64,000 bases of DNA from Ochotona curzoniae (GCF_017591425.1 NW_024465777.1:5766001-5830000), one strand, 5' to 3'; numbered from the stretch's first letter, positions 35,301-46,601 are shown. Notes: generated by a model from the letters alone, not told the origin. Translations and numbers: made by a program.

Positions 35301-35609
35301 CTGGCTTGCTGCACTTGGAGATGCTCTGTTATGAGACATCCCCCTCCCTCACGTGGACCCCAGGAGCAGTGTAACCCAGAAACGGTGCCCTGTGGGGAAC
35401 ACGTCAACCATCCCCAACTTCCACCAGGACCCTCAGGGGACCTCCGCAGTGTGTGTGAAGTGACTTCTGGGTGGAGGCCCTCAGCCTGAAGCTACACGTG
35501 TGCCTGCTGGGGAGACGGGTGTGGGCATCTATAGGCACTGAGGAGAGCCAGGGTCCCTGGCATTCAAGACCACACCCCAGCCCACGTTCCCGAGTACCCT
35601 CTAGGAAAA
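35301..35609. other. Unique sequence
   Basis: About 310 bases, nothing recognised. Confidence 0.4.
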
Positions 35610-35720
35610 GAAAGGGAGGGGAACTAATCCACATTACACCTGCGTTACCGATAAGGACACTGAGATTTGGGGAAGTGAAGCAATTTGCCCAGGACCATAC
35701 AGCCAACATGTGACCTTAGC
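35610..35720 (-). mobile_element. MIR fragment, antisense
   Basis: 'gttaccgataaggacactga' followed by 'tgaagcaatttgcccaggac' and 'catacagccaacatg' fits the antisense MIR core well. Confidence 0.7.
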
Positions 35721-35869
35721 AGCACCTGCCAGATTCTGTGACATAAAAATTCCCAAGGGACCAATTTTCAGTGGTCAACCTGGCATCTCCAGACACAGAG
35801 TTAAGAGCAAACATTCACAGTAGATGCTCTCAAGTCTAGGTGAGTAGCAAACTTAGCCCTCCTGGATTT

Positions 35870-36212
35870 TTACTTTTTTTTGTTAAGATTTACTTATTTT
35901 TATTGGAAAGGCATATCATATTTACAGAGAGAAGGAGAGACAGAGAAAAAGATTTTCCATCTGCTGGTTCACTCCCCAAATGGCCGCAATGGTCAGAGCT
36001 GAGCCAATCTGAAGCCAGGAGCCTAGAATTTTCTTCCTTGTGTCTCCCACGGTTTCAAGATCCCAAGGCTTTGGGCAGTCCTCTACTGCCTTCCGAGGCT
36101 ACAAGCAAGGCGTTGGATGGGAAGTGGAGCAGTTGGGACATGAATCAGTGCCCATATGGGATCCTAGCACTTGCAGGGTAAGGATTAACCATTAAGCCGT
36201 TACACTGGACCC
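35870..36212 (-). mobile_element. CSINE, antisense, full length
   Basis: 'taagatttacttatttttat' tail, 'tggttcactccccaaatggc' and 'taagccgttacactggaccc' head. Confidence 0.88.
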
Positions 36213-36556
36213 AACCCTCCTGGATTGTTAACGTAGCTGCCACTTGCTACAGTTTGAGGGCAGGTGCATGGGGTAGCTAGATGAAGCAGCTAGAAGCCAT
36301 AAGATCCCACCCGTGTAATCCTATCTGCTTGCCTGTCAGTCACATAGCCCACTTTCCAGCAGGTGTCTCACTGCACCTGGGTCCTGGGATGGGAGACGCC
36401 ATGTAGCCACTCCTCTTCTGACAGGATTAAAGAGATCAGTGACTGGAAGAGGTCTTCCTGAGACCAGGACAAAAAAAAAAAAAGGGTGCTAAAAGTGCCC
36501 TGTATGTATTTCCCCATCCTTTTCTCCCTTTAGTCCACTCACTCTTCAATTAAGTA
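36213..36556. other. Unique sequence with a poly-A run
   Basis: An A run at 36470-36483; no gene recognised. Confidence 0.4.
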
Positions 36557-36754
36557 TGTGTGTGTGTGTATCTGTTTATGTATATGCTTGTGTGAGTTTC
36601 TGTGTATGTGTGTGCATCTGTGTGTGTGTCTGTGTGTTTTTGTATCTGTGTGTGTGCATCTGTGTGTCTCTGTGTCTCTGTGTGTGTGTGTCTCTGTGTA
36701 TATCTGTGTGTGTCTCTGAGTGCATGCATCTCTGTGTATTTGTGTTGTGTATGT
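36557..36754 (+). repeat. Complex TG/TCTGTG microsatellite
   Basis: About 200 bases of TGTG mixed with TCTG, TATG and TGCATC units. Long frames through it (strings of C and V) are artefacts of the repeat. Confidence 0.93.
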
Positions 36755-37130
36755 TGTGTTCAAAGAAATCGAGCGAGACTCAAAGGCAAGTGAAATTATT
36801 TTAATTTCCCGTTCAGGAGCAACCTCTTGCCATGAGCAAGAAGAGCCTTGAACAAAAGAACTGTGGGATTTTTATAGCAAGTATCTATGGGAAAGTCAAT
36901 AGCTACATGATATTGGGTAAATACAGAATGAGGGGTTATTTTGTGACATAGAGCTGGTAAAAATTTTACAATGTTTAAAATTTTGATCCAGTTACTTCAA
37001 TAAAGATTTACAATGCAAAAGCTCAGGATTCCAGTCATATCACTTCAATATAGACAGTAAACAGCATGCCTCGAAGGCAACTGTCCTTCCTAGAAATTCT
37101 AAAAACTAAGATCATTCCTTTCACACACAG
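36755..37130 (-). mobile_element. Solo LTR with 6-bp duplication
   Basis: A minus-strand LTR of about 376 bp. On its sense strand it starts TGTGTGTGAAAGG, carries a TATA box (ctataaaaatc, near 36869-36877), an ATTAAA polyadenylation signal (36800-36805) and a U5-like end 'gtctcgctcgatttctttga' finishing in ACA. The same hexamer gtatgt lies immediately outside both ends (36749-36754 and 37131-37136). Neither gag nor pol sequence is near. The family is not named; ERV class is inference. Confidence 0.75.
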
Positions 37131-37136
37131 GTATGT

Positions 37137-39110
37137 ACAGCTGAGCACACTGGCTCCATGGGTAGGGGAAAGAAGCTCCACAGACTTCCAGGACACCCCA
37201 TCCTAGGAGTAAGGTTTTTTGACTTACACAAGTGCCTGTAATTGGGCTGTGTGGCTCCCCTCAACCCGAAGGACCCAAGCCAAAGGTGATGGGTGAAGCC
37301 CCTCAAGCTGCACAGTGGAGCACCCTCATGGTTTTAGGGTCTTGATTCACGGGGGGTGGGGGATGATGGGGTCACACAGGTGGTAGTGAGAGATGACCTG
37401 TGATTTTTAGGCCCAAGTTAGAAATTACAGCTAAGGAATTTCCATAGATAAATCCACAACATTTGTATGTATGTAGGGGACTGACACCAAAGTGGTTTGG
37501 AGGGGAGAACAAGCATGAAAGAGCAGTGGGTCTGATGGCAGAATCTGTGGGGGCAATGTAGGTTCACCCCTGTGGAACTGCAATTTCTACCGGCTCACCC
37601 AAGAACCACGGATGGAGTCAGGCCTTGCTGAGGAGCTAAGGGGGCACCCCAGCTGGGTTGGGGTTCCCACTGGTGAGAATGAAGTAGGATTAAGGGCAGC
37701 AGGCCTGGCTGTACATGGTTACAGACTGCACCAGCGTGGGTGTGCACTGGGACAGTAGAGCGACAGACTGGGCTTGACTCCAGGCCCCACTGGTATTCGG
37801 GAGAGCCAGGTTGGGTGAAAAACAAGCCAGACTAGGCCTTGACTCCTACTTAACTACATGAAAGCCCAGGTATCGGTGGGCTGCAACAACCAACAACAAG
37901 AACCAGAATGGATCTGGCTGGTTGAGCAAGGCCACTGTTTTTGTTAGGCAGGACAGAAGGTAGACAAAGTCAACCTGGCCAATGATCCACTGGTTTGTGC
38001 AAGAACTGTCACTGGGAGGAGACTCGATGTAGGAGCTTGGGAAACTCCTTCATTGGGATATAGTCCCTGCCCATGAGTGCAAAAAGCAAGGCAAGGAACA
38101 GCCCAGACAATACCAGGTTACAGTAGCAGCTAGCATACATGTGAATCAGGTCTGGGGACAGACAAGTCTAGGCCAGCACATAACACCCAGTGGCAGATCT
38201 GAGAACCAAGGTGGGGGGGGGGAGGAGGAAGCAGATCAGGCCACAACACCAGCCAATTCACATTAGGACCGGGACAGCAATCACGCTGGGTTGGGATAGG
38301 CTGCAGCACCCACCAGCAGGAGATGGAACAGGGGGCAGACTAGGCTAGGCCAGGCTGTACAATAAGACTGCAGATGCTGAGGTCAGGTGAGTCATGCCAG
38401 CCTCTTCCCAGCAGGGTCCGGGTATGTGAGTCCCAGGGACAGGGATCTGACAGGGCTCGGGTAGCTTGGTTCAGGTCATGGGGCACACCGGTGTGGTGGG
38501 GGCTGGGTTCCTGAGCCCCAGGAATGGAAGAACTGGTGGGGTGTGGGCCGCTTGGCCCAGATCCTAGGGCTCTCCTTCTCGGTTTGTGGGGATGGGGTAT
38601 ATGGCAGGGCCTGCGTCTCCTGTCCTGGGTCCTGGGGTCTGCTTGATAGCTGGGTGCCAGGTTCCTGAACTCCAGAGGTAGAGGATCTGGCGATGCTTGG
38701 GCTGCCTTGGCCCAGATACTTGGACTCGCCTGCAAGAAAATGTCTTATTTAAAAAAAAAAAAAGAGCAGTGGACAAGGCCCTGTTGTAAAAGGAGAATAT
38801 GGCAGCTCATTTGGTGCTGTAGCAGAAGAACAGAACTAACTGGACAACTCCCTCAAACAAATGATAACAGCAAACAATCTCGGTGAATGGAGCCAATGGA
38901 CACTGGGAGGATGACATCATCCTCGGCAGCGTTTCAGAACTATCCAAACCACTTGGACAGCACTTTCGGAATATGTACACATGGAGACTCTGGGTTGATA
39001 TGAGGTGGCAGGTCCTCACCCCTGGGTGCTGGGACGTGTGGAAAGTCATGAGTGGTGTTCCCCTTTATCTCCCCTTCCCCCAGGAAAAGCAAGAAGTAGC
39101 AAACTTGGAA
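37137..39110 (+). mobile_element. L1-type LINE 3' region, copy C
   Basis: Sense-strand G-rich degenerate repeats (gggttggggttcccactgg, ggctgggttcctgag) at 37600-38740 are followed by a 3' portion. It is the opposite orientation to copies A and B. Boundaries are approximate and 37137-37590 may be another element. A G run lies at 38213-38222 and an A run at 38750-38763. Confidence 0.5.
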
Positions 39111-39115
39111 GCAAA

Positions 39116-39870
39116 AAGTTCACCCAATTTAGCTCAACCCATCACCACCCCAACTCTTGAGCCAACCAGTATGACTTTATTTCCACAGTGTTGGGCCCAC
39201 ACAGAATCTACCAGAACCAGACCTGGTTCTTTCGTGTGCTGGTTAGTGTCACGGCCCTGCCTAATGTGACCCATCCCCTGTTCCGACATTTTGTGAGGTA
39301 CTAGGATCTAGCCCTGGTAGATAAGCCCCTAGCCTGTTGGGGGCACTGACAATTTCCTGCCCTGTGATTGGCCCTTTGCCCTGATTGGTGTGCCCTGGTG
39401 ATCTTTAAGCTGATTGGACAGGATTGACATATAAGCCAGGGGCTTGGCAGGGGAGGGGCTTCTGCGTAACGGATTTAAAGGACATAACGGTTTTAATGGA
39501 AGGTCTGAATAAAGCGCCTCTGAGACACTCTCCAGTGTCGGGTGATTTCTTCCGCAGGACAGGAGACCCCAATAATAGCCTTAGCTTTCACATGGACTGG
39601 TGTGTGGTGGTCAACATTGTTTGGTGATAACAAGTCCTACACAGGACTCACATGCACACTGGTGTATCAATCACCCATACAGATCATCGGCCTTTCCCTC
39701 CAAACCACCAGGTCTGAGTCCCCTCACTTACCTTCACGTAAAGTGATCCTGTTGTTGGAGTCCCTCAGGATTGATTCCTTACCAACACACAAAGTGGCCT
39801 CATTCAGGACGTACGTAGGCAACAAGACCCCCAAGACCCCAGAGCTCACCGCCAGGCAGCCAGTGGGCAG
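39116..39870 (-). mobile_element. L1-type LINE 3' region, copy D, split by an LTR
   Basis: 39116-39334 matches 4955-5175 ('catcaccaccccaactcttg', 'cggccctgcctaatgtgacc'). After the LTR, 39575-39870 continues the match ('ttagctttcacatggactgg') to the distal block. Confidence 0.65.
39335..39574 (+). mobile_element. Solo LTR with target-site duplication
   Basis: 240 bp, starting TGTTGGGG and ending CCCCAATA, an inverted terminal pair. It contains three TGATTGG (CCAAT-type) boxes, a TATA-like acatataagcc near 39427-39437 and the polyadenylation signal AATAAA at 39508-39513. The flanks are ctagcc (39329-39334) and atagcc (39575-39580). The related L1 copy A has the uninterrupted site (caagccttagc near 5171-5181), which independently confirms the insertion. 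Confidence 0.85.
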
Positions 39871-40310
39871 AGCCAGGCCCGTCTTTGTTCCCCAGAGATC
39901 CCCTCACAGCGTACTTGCCAAGAAGGGAGAAATTTCTTAGGCCCAGGCAAGCCCAGGACTTGCTCACGCATGGTAGCGGTGGCTGTAGGCAGGGACTCAA
40001 GCATTGAGTCCAACCTGGCTTGGATACTCCCAGTAACCGCCAGGCTGGTGGAAACTTCCTTCACTCAGGCCCCGAGGTGAACTGCTTTCTCAACTTTTAA
40101 ATAAACTTCACCACTTTGTGTATTGTATATGCATGCCTGTGCTCGGAATGTTTCTTTAAATAGAAAGCAGACTCTAAATAAAATTAAAGCCCACCTCTCC
40201 CACTTCATGGGGCATGTGTGTGTGTGTGTCTTACTTGAACTTGCAGTGCATGCCAGATCTCTGAACAGCTGTGGAGTGAAAGGACATCCCTTTCTTTCTC
40301 TCTCTCTCTT
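39871..40310. other. Unclassified, partly LTR-like sequence
   Basis: 'tttaaataaacttcaccact' near 40097 could be a polyadenylation region of an old LTR, but no terminal repeats were found. A short TG run lies at 40216-40228. Confidence 0.35.
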
Positions 40311-40735
40311 TAAGATTATTTATTTTGTGCTCGCTTCGACAGCACATATACTAAAGTTGGAACGATACAGAGAAGATTAGCATGGCCCCTGCGCAAGGAT
40401 GACATGCAAATTCATGAATATTTATTTATTTTTATTGGAAAGTCAGATTTACAGAGAGCAGGAGAGAGAGAAAGAACTTCCATCCGCTGGATCACTTTCA
40501 AGTGACTGCAACTGCAGAACTAAGCCAATCCGAAGCCAGGAATCAGGAGCTTCTTCTGGGCTTTGCATGTTGCTTCAGCATCCCAAAGTTTTGGGCCATC
40601 TTCCACTGCTTTTCAAGGCCACAAGCAGAAAACTGGATGGGAAATGGAGCAGTCAGGATATGAACCAATGCCCCCTATGGGATCCCAACACATGCAAGAC
40701 GAGGATTTAGCCACTAGGCTATCGCACTGGGCCCA
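40311..40735 (-). mobile_element. CSINE, antisense, interrupted in its tail by a U6 copy
   Basis: Tail text 'taagattatttatttt' (40311-40326) resumes after the U6 copy as 'tatttatttatttttattgg' (from 40419). The body then runs to the head 'ggctatcgcactgggccca'. Confidence 0.88.
40327..40418 (+). pseudogene. U6 snRNA retropseudogene, 3'-truncated
   Basis: Begins at the exact U6 5' end (GTGCTCGCTTCG) and follows U6 without gaps to about nucleotide 92, including AGATTAGCATGGCCCCTGCG. About four substitutions are visible against the mammalian U6 I know. The last 15 or so nucleotides and the terminator T run are missing, and the required upstream Pol III elements are replaced by SINE text, so it should be inactive. 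It sits inside an antisense SINE tail, an A/T-rich site typical of L1 endonuclease targets. Confidence 0.95.
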
Positions 40736-41089
40736 GGACACCCCTTCTCTTTCTTCTAAGCCACACACACTGAGAACATCTTATGTGGGTGGAATGTGAG
40801 CAACTAAATTCCTTCTAACAGAGCTTTGTAGCCTCAGTGGCAGGAGACAGCATCCTGAATGCAAGAAACTGTGGTGAGGAGGACTTTGGATCTCTCCCTG
40901 GGCCATCTGCTTTTCCCTATCCCATCCTCCCCTCTTTTGCAGGTTTTGTTTTTAAGCAATGACATGAAACTGACCACCAGTGTCCTCACTGCACACTGAA
41001 GTTGCACTTTCCTGCTGTGCAACTGCCACCCCACCCCATCCCTGGGCCCCGACCCTGACTAAAGACCTAGACTCAAGCCCGTTCTCTGC
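40736..41089. other. Unique sequence
   Basis: About 350 bases, nothing recognised. Confidence 0.4.
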
Positions 41090-41262
41090 TCCAGCCATGG
41101 AAACCCTTGTTCTACTTGCCGCCTCCATGAAGTGGACCATTCTGTGAAGCTCTTGGAAGTGGAGTTATGCCAGATGTACCCTCTGATATCTGCCTTGCAT
41201 CACTTGGCATGGTGTCTTCAAGTATATCTGTTTATGGCATGTGTTATAATTTCCCCGGACTG

Positions 41263-41560
41263 CTGTCATGGCACAGCCGATTGAGCTGCTTGTGCTGGTG
41301 TCAGCATCCCTCATTGCAACACCACTTTAAGTCATGGCTGCTCTGCTTCCAGTCCAGCTCCCTGCTAATGCGCTGGGGGAAACAGCGGATGATAGCCCAA
41401 GGGCTTGTGTCCCTGCCACCCATATGCCACAGTAGAGTTCCCAGCTCTTTCTGGCTTCAGCTTGGCCCAGCTTTGATGGCTGCAGCCACAGGGCAGTGGA
41501 CCCGCAGATGGAATGTCTCTCTCCCTAGTCTGTCTCCCCTTCCCTCCTTTTTAAGGGAGT
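41263..41560 (+). mobile_element. CSINE in L1
   Basis: 'ggactgctgtcatggcacag' head, 'cagctccctgctaatgcgct' and a CT-rich 3' part without a clear tail. Confidence 0.82.
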
Positions 41561-41929
41561 AATTTTCCTTTGTTTATACATTCATTCCTCAATGGGCAAC
41601 TAGATTGCTTATAAAAGCTGTTGTGAGTGATGTTTGTGAATGTTTGTGTTTAATATCTGAGTCCCTCATTTAAATTATCTGGGACTATAACCAGAGATGG
41701 AATTGCCAGGCCATCTGGTGATGCTAAGTTTAGTTTTCAGGGGAATTGCCATACTGGTTTCCATAGCAGCTGATCTACTTTCCGTTCTTCCTAGAAAAGC
41801 AAAAGAGTTCCGTGGTCTCCGCATCCTCGCCAGCACTTGCTGTTTTCTGTTTTGAACTCATGTGGTTTTGATTTGCTTTTCCCTAATGGCTAGTGATGTT
41901 GAGTATATTTTATTCATTCGTTCATTATA

Positions 41930-42262
41930 AAATTTTAAAAATTTATTTATCTATCTGTTCAAAAGGCAAAGTTATACACAGAGAGAGGGAGAGATCTTTC
42001 ATCCATCTGGTTCACTCCCCAGATGGTCCCAACTGCAATCTAGGCAGGCAGAAGCTGTCGAAGCCTCTTCTGAATCTTCCGTGTGGGTGCAGGGACCCAT
42101 GGGTGCAGGGACCCAAGCACTGGGAGCACCCTCTACTGCTTTCCCAGGTGCACTCCCAGGGGCCTGGATCAGAAATGGAGTAGCTGGAACTCGAGTGGGC
42201 AAGCAAATGGGATGCCACTGTCACATCTGGCAGCTTTACCCACTATGCCACCACACCAGCAC
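41930..42262 (-). mobile_element. CSINE, old, antisense, in L1
   Basis: 'aaaatttatttatctatctg' tail to 'atgccaccacaccagcaccc' head. A short internal tandem duplication (gggtgcagggaccca, twice near 42084-42112) is present. Confidence 0.86.
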
Positions 42263-42320
42263 CCTTTGTTCATTTTTTAAGTCAGGCTGTTTGCTTGCTG
42301 TTGAATTGAAAGAATTCTTG

Positions 42321-43079
42321 ATGGAGAAAGAATGAAAAGTGGAGCTAAACCTCCTGGCTGCTTTTCAGTTGCTTGCCCACCCAACCTAGAGTAGATCTTA
42401 CCCCCTCCCCACCAGGTGCTCCCCAACCTCATCCCTTTCCCCTCTAAACCAGTTCAACCCTGCCTCACCCTGGCCAGCTGGAAAAGTCTAGCCCCATGCA
42501 ACGCCCTCCCACTCAGCAGCCTTAACTACATAAACTCCAGTGGATGAGAGAGTCCTGCCACCTGCTCCCCCATGTGCACTCAGGCAATGAGCCCCTCTCT
42601 GCCCGGGCTCTCCCGCCCTTGCAGTTCTTTTTGTGTATTCTGGCTGTATTCCTTCTTGTTCTGCTACTTACAAACGACCCTGGGGAAGTTCCTGAGAAAA
42701 GAGATGGACTTGGGCTGTTTCTGGAGGTTCAAGGCCACACATGATGACAGTCTCCTTGCGACAGACAGGGTGACCACGTGGGGAGGCATCTACAGGTCTC
42801 TGCTCTTCTTGGAAAGCCACAGGTGCCCCAGGGTTAGGAAAAGGGTGGAGAGAGAGCTCCACCCTAACCACCTTGTCTAAGCCTCATCACCTCACAAGTG
42901 CGGATTAACCAACTCCACAGGGCGGATTAACGTTCCACCCCTTCAACACCTCACCGTGGGAATGCAACTTCCGCATGAGTTTTGAGGGACAAATCACGTT
43001 TATAAGTATTTTCCCCCAAGTCACGGGTGCCTTGTCACTCTGTTAGCGGTGTCCCTGGAAAGGCATCCACCTTTCTGTT
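42321..43079. other. Unique sequence
   Basis: About 760 bases, no repeat or exon recognised. Confidence 0.4.
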
Positions 43080-43330
43080 AACATGTCTTTACCTGTTTGA
43101 GAAGCAGAAACAGAGAGAGATTCCCATCTCTTAGCCCACTCTCCGAATGTGCACAACGGCCACGATTGGGCCAGGCCAAAGCTGGGACTCGGTCCAGGAA
43201 CTTAAGCCAGGTCCCCCTTTTGGGTATTCAGAACCCAAGCACTTGAGCTGTCATTACCGCCTCCCAGGATTGACACTAGCAGGAAGCTTGACTGGACAAC
43301 CCAAGCCAGGCACCCGCAAGGCCCACTTGG
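43080..43330 (-). mobile_element. CSINE, old, antisense, partial
   Basis: 'aacatgtctttacctgtttg' tail relic, 'ttgggccaggccaaagctgg' and 'ctagcaggaagcttgactgg'; head lost. Confidence 0.72.
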
Positions 43331-43614
43331 TCACACTGTTCCCTTGCAAGGAACTGATGAGTCACGTGTGTAGCGACTGTGACTTCTTAGACATTCTGAG
43401 TGTATTTGAGGGTAGTCTGACATGTCAGGCTCTTCCTCAATTTTACACTGCCAAGGAAAATACAGGGTTACTCAACCTGAACTTGGTGAGAATGGGGAAG
43501 AGGCAGCAAGGAACTGGGTTGGAGTGGAAACTGAGGCTCTGTGGAGAATGATCCAGTGGGTAAACCCAGCCCTAACCTTTGCCAGGCTGCTTTGGTGCCA
43601 AGCCCTTTTTTTGT

Positions 43615-43952
43615 TTTTAAAACATCTTTTTTAAGATTCATTTTTATTAGAAAGTCAGATATACAGAGAGGAGGAGAGACAAAAAGGAAGATCTTCCAAC
43701 CATCGATTCATTCCCCAGGCAGCTGCAATGGCCAGAGCTGTGCTGATCCGAAGCCAAAAGCTCAGAGCCTCCTCTGGGACTCCCACGCGGGTGCAGGGTC
43801 CCAAGGCCATTAGCCAACCTCAACTGCTTTCCCAGGCCACAGTCAGGGAGCTGGATGGGAAGTGGGACCACCGAGATTAAAACCAGTATTCGTAAAGGAC
43901 CCTGGCGCATGCAAGGCAAGAACTTTAGCCGCTAGGCTACTGCACCGGGCAC
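43615..43952 (-). mobile_element. CSINE, antisense, full length
   Basis: 'tttaagattcatttttatta' tail, 'gatcttccaaccatcgattc' and 'ggctactgcaccgggcac' head. Confidence 0.9.
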
Positions 43953-44595
43953 ACGTTTCTGAGGCTTTTTGTCTCAGTCAGGTGCCATTGAGAGCATATT
44001 TTTCCTTTGTCTTTGCAGAAATTCCTTTGAAATGGGGTTTAGAAGGCACTAGCCTCACTTGCTCACACTGGTCTTTCCTAGCTTGGAGCCCCTTCCTGCC
44101 GCTAGGGCAGGAGTCACTTACCTCTTTTCTTCAAATAAACCTTGCTTTAAAACTGGAGTTTGTCCACATGAAAATTCTTTCGTGTGAGCCAAGAAATGAG
44201 GTTGCTGCCATGTTTTCTGTGTCAAACATCCTACAATAGGCACTCCATGGCCATTTGTGGTAGATGGATGGATGGATGGATGGATGGATAGATGGATTGG
44301 AAGGTGGCTTGGTGGCAGGATGTCAAGAACAGGATTTGTGCCACAGAAATACAAGTCTGTCCAGACACCAGGTGCTTTCCAATGTTTATTTCTCCATGGC
44401 CTCAGGTCTTGAGCACAGGTATAAACAAGTGAGTAAAAATAGGCAGGAACATGCCTAGCTGTGGTCAGCTGGGGTCCACACTTACCGTTCAGGGTCCAGG
44501 GTTCAGCCTGAGCCAAAGTTCTCCAAATTAAGTCAGAACCAGCTCCCTGGCACAAAGGCTGCAGCCAGGTGAGGCTTCATAGAATGCAATTGGTG
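43953..44595. other. Unique sequence with an ATGG microsatellite
   Basis: (ATGG)n lies at 44262-44298; the rest is unrecognised. The last 15 bases are the left copy of the duplication flanking the next SINE. Confidence 0.6.
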
Positions 44596-44930
44596 GGCCC
44601 GGCGCAATGGCACAAGTGGTTAAGGTCCTCGCCCTGCACACCCGGGATCCCATATGGGCGCCGGTTCTAATCCCGGCGGCTCCGCTTCCCATCCAGCTCC
44701 CTGCTTGTGGCCTGGGAAAGCAGTTGAGGATGGCCCAAAGCTTTGGGACCCTGCACCCGCACGTGCGGGAGACCCGGAAGAGTCTCCTGGCTTCGGATCG
44801 GCATAGCATCGGCCGTTGCGCTCACTTGGGGAGTGAATCATCGGACGGAAGATCTTCCTCTCTGTCTCTCCTCTCTGTATTTCCGCCTTTCCAATAAAAG
44901 CATAATAAAAATAAATCTTAAAAAAAAAAA
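44596..44930 (+). mobile_element. Very young CSINE with perfect 15-bp target-site duplication
   Basis: Head GGCCCGGCGCAATGGCACAA, intact B box GGTTCTAATCCCGG, many CpGs and a poly-A tail. The 15-mer agaatgcaattggtg is identical at 44581-44595 and 44931-44945. The duplication overlaps the first G of the head, so the start may shift by one or two bases. Confidence 0.96.
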
Positions 44931-45235
44931 AGAATGCAATTGGTGATGCTGCAGTAGCGGAATTGCAGCTCAGCTTTCCCCACAGTCTCTGACCCTGTTC
45001 GCTGTATCCACAGAGAGCCGTAGTTCATCTTCTGCCATCCCAGCCCACAGCTCCTCGGAGCCCTGCGTTTTCCCAGGAAGCGGAAGGTACTGGACTCCTA
45101 CCAGCTCCAAAATGTGCTAATCCCAGACATCCCTTTAAAATAGGGACACCTAACTCTGGAAGAACACATAGAAACATCTTTCCCATCGGTCCCTACACAA
45201 CCTTCTTAAACTCTTTAGAAACAACTGCATAGGGC

Positions 45236-45520
45236 AAGAGTTGTGGTACAGTGGGTTAAGCCATGCTTGCAACACCGGCATCCCGTATTGGAGGGCTGGT
45301 TCAAATCCCAGCTGCTTCACTTCCAATCCAGCTTCCTGCTAGTGTGCCTGGGAATGCAGCAGAAGTAGTTGAGTCTCTGTGACCCATATGGGAGGTCGTG
45401 ATGGAGTTCCAGGTTCCTGGCTTCTGTCTGATCCAACCCCAGGCGTTGTGGCCATTTGGGGAGTAAACCAGAGGGAGGATTGATTTTTCTCCTTCTGTCC
45501 CTGCCCTACTCTCTGAAGTT
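45236..45520 (+). mobile_element. CSINE, old
   Basis: 'agggcaagagttgtggtaca' head, 'ctggttcaaatcccagctgc' B-box relic and a CT-rich 3' part. Confidence 0.85.
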
Positions 45521-45552
45521 CATATATATATATGTATATGTATATATATAAA
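45521..45552 (+). repeat. (TA)n microsatellite
   Basis: TA units with GTA interruptions directly after a CSINE. Confidence 0.9.
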
Positions 45553-45914
45553 CACTCCATGTTCATATGTCAATGTGACTGCTTACGATGCACTTTGGGG
45601 AAGTGTATACCCTGGAAAGAAGCAAATCTCACTCCAGGCTGTGTATAAGAAACTGAATCCATAGAGAATATGGACACGAACGTGGGTGGACCTCGATCAT
45701 CACAGTAATTAGGCGTCAGGTCCCAGAGGGCGGGCCAGGGACTGTGCTGGGAGATGCGCATTGGTCTTCAGGCAAAGCCAAGGCTGTCACCTAACATACC
45801 CCTGGAGATACCCTCAGTCCTGGAAGGGAGGGAAGAAGGGAGGAAAGGAGGGTGGACCTGGCCTGGCCAGGTGGCATGTCTGAATAGAAGGCACCAGGGA
45901 AGTCACAAATTACC

Positions 45915-46570
45915 ATTTCAGAACACTCAGCTTGTCTTTATTGAGCACTTCCTGCAGGCAGGCCCCAGACACTCCACACACACACAGGAAGTTTCCCAAG
46001 CACACAAGTTACTGAGGCAAGCCAGGCAGCCTTGAGGTGACCATTCTGCTCATCTGGTTCTGTGGCTCACTTTACCTTCTGCTGACAGGTGCCGTTAGCT
46101 GACATTCACATTAACATCATCCTATCCGACCAGTAGTAAGCTTTAAAAAGTGACTCCATTTAAAGAAAAATACTAAGTAAAAAAATCCAGGGAGTAGGTA
46201 GATAACAAAAAGAAAGGAGTAGGGAAGAAAAAAAAAAGAAGAAAATGCCAAGGGACATAAGAAAGACTGGAATTCAGGAACCATCATGAGTTGGGGTAAA
46301 AGGGTGATGCCATCTGCAGCTTCTGGCTGCAAGTCACAGTCGCCTACTCAAAGCAGCTACAGCAAATGCCACCAGGCATCCCAGCTGGGGGAACCTGCAG
46401 GACCCAGCGTGAGGAGCAGAGCTGAGCAGAGCTGGACCTGCAGATGAGAGGCCTGGAGATGTCCAACCTGCTTCTCTCCCATTGCCTTAGCTCCGCTGGT
46501 CTCCACCTCATGGGGTACGTACGGCTCCTCTTGTACAGCCACGCCCTGTTCCTGTAGATACTTCCCCCAC

Positions 46571-46601
<31 letters not shown>

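Larger units (their letters stand above)
41090..42320. mobile_element. Old mammalian L1 3'-region fragment, split by two CSINEs
   Basis: 'gcatcacttggcatggtgtc' and 'tcctcaatgggcaactagat', 'gggaattgccatactggttt', 'gttttgatttgcttttccct' and, after a SINE, 'ttgttcattttttaagtcag' reproduce the well-known text of old L1 elements in order. The sense strand was not determined. Confidence 0.75.

Noticed and set aside
36556..36804. Frame of repeated Cys and Val residues
   Set aside because: It is a translation of the TG/TCTG microsatellite, and its other strand gives His/Thr repeats for the same reason.
36755..37130. Possible EYA3 or DNAJC8 exon, given PTAFR synteny
   Set aside because: The interval and the rest of the window show no exon of either gene; LTR features explain this sequence.
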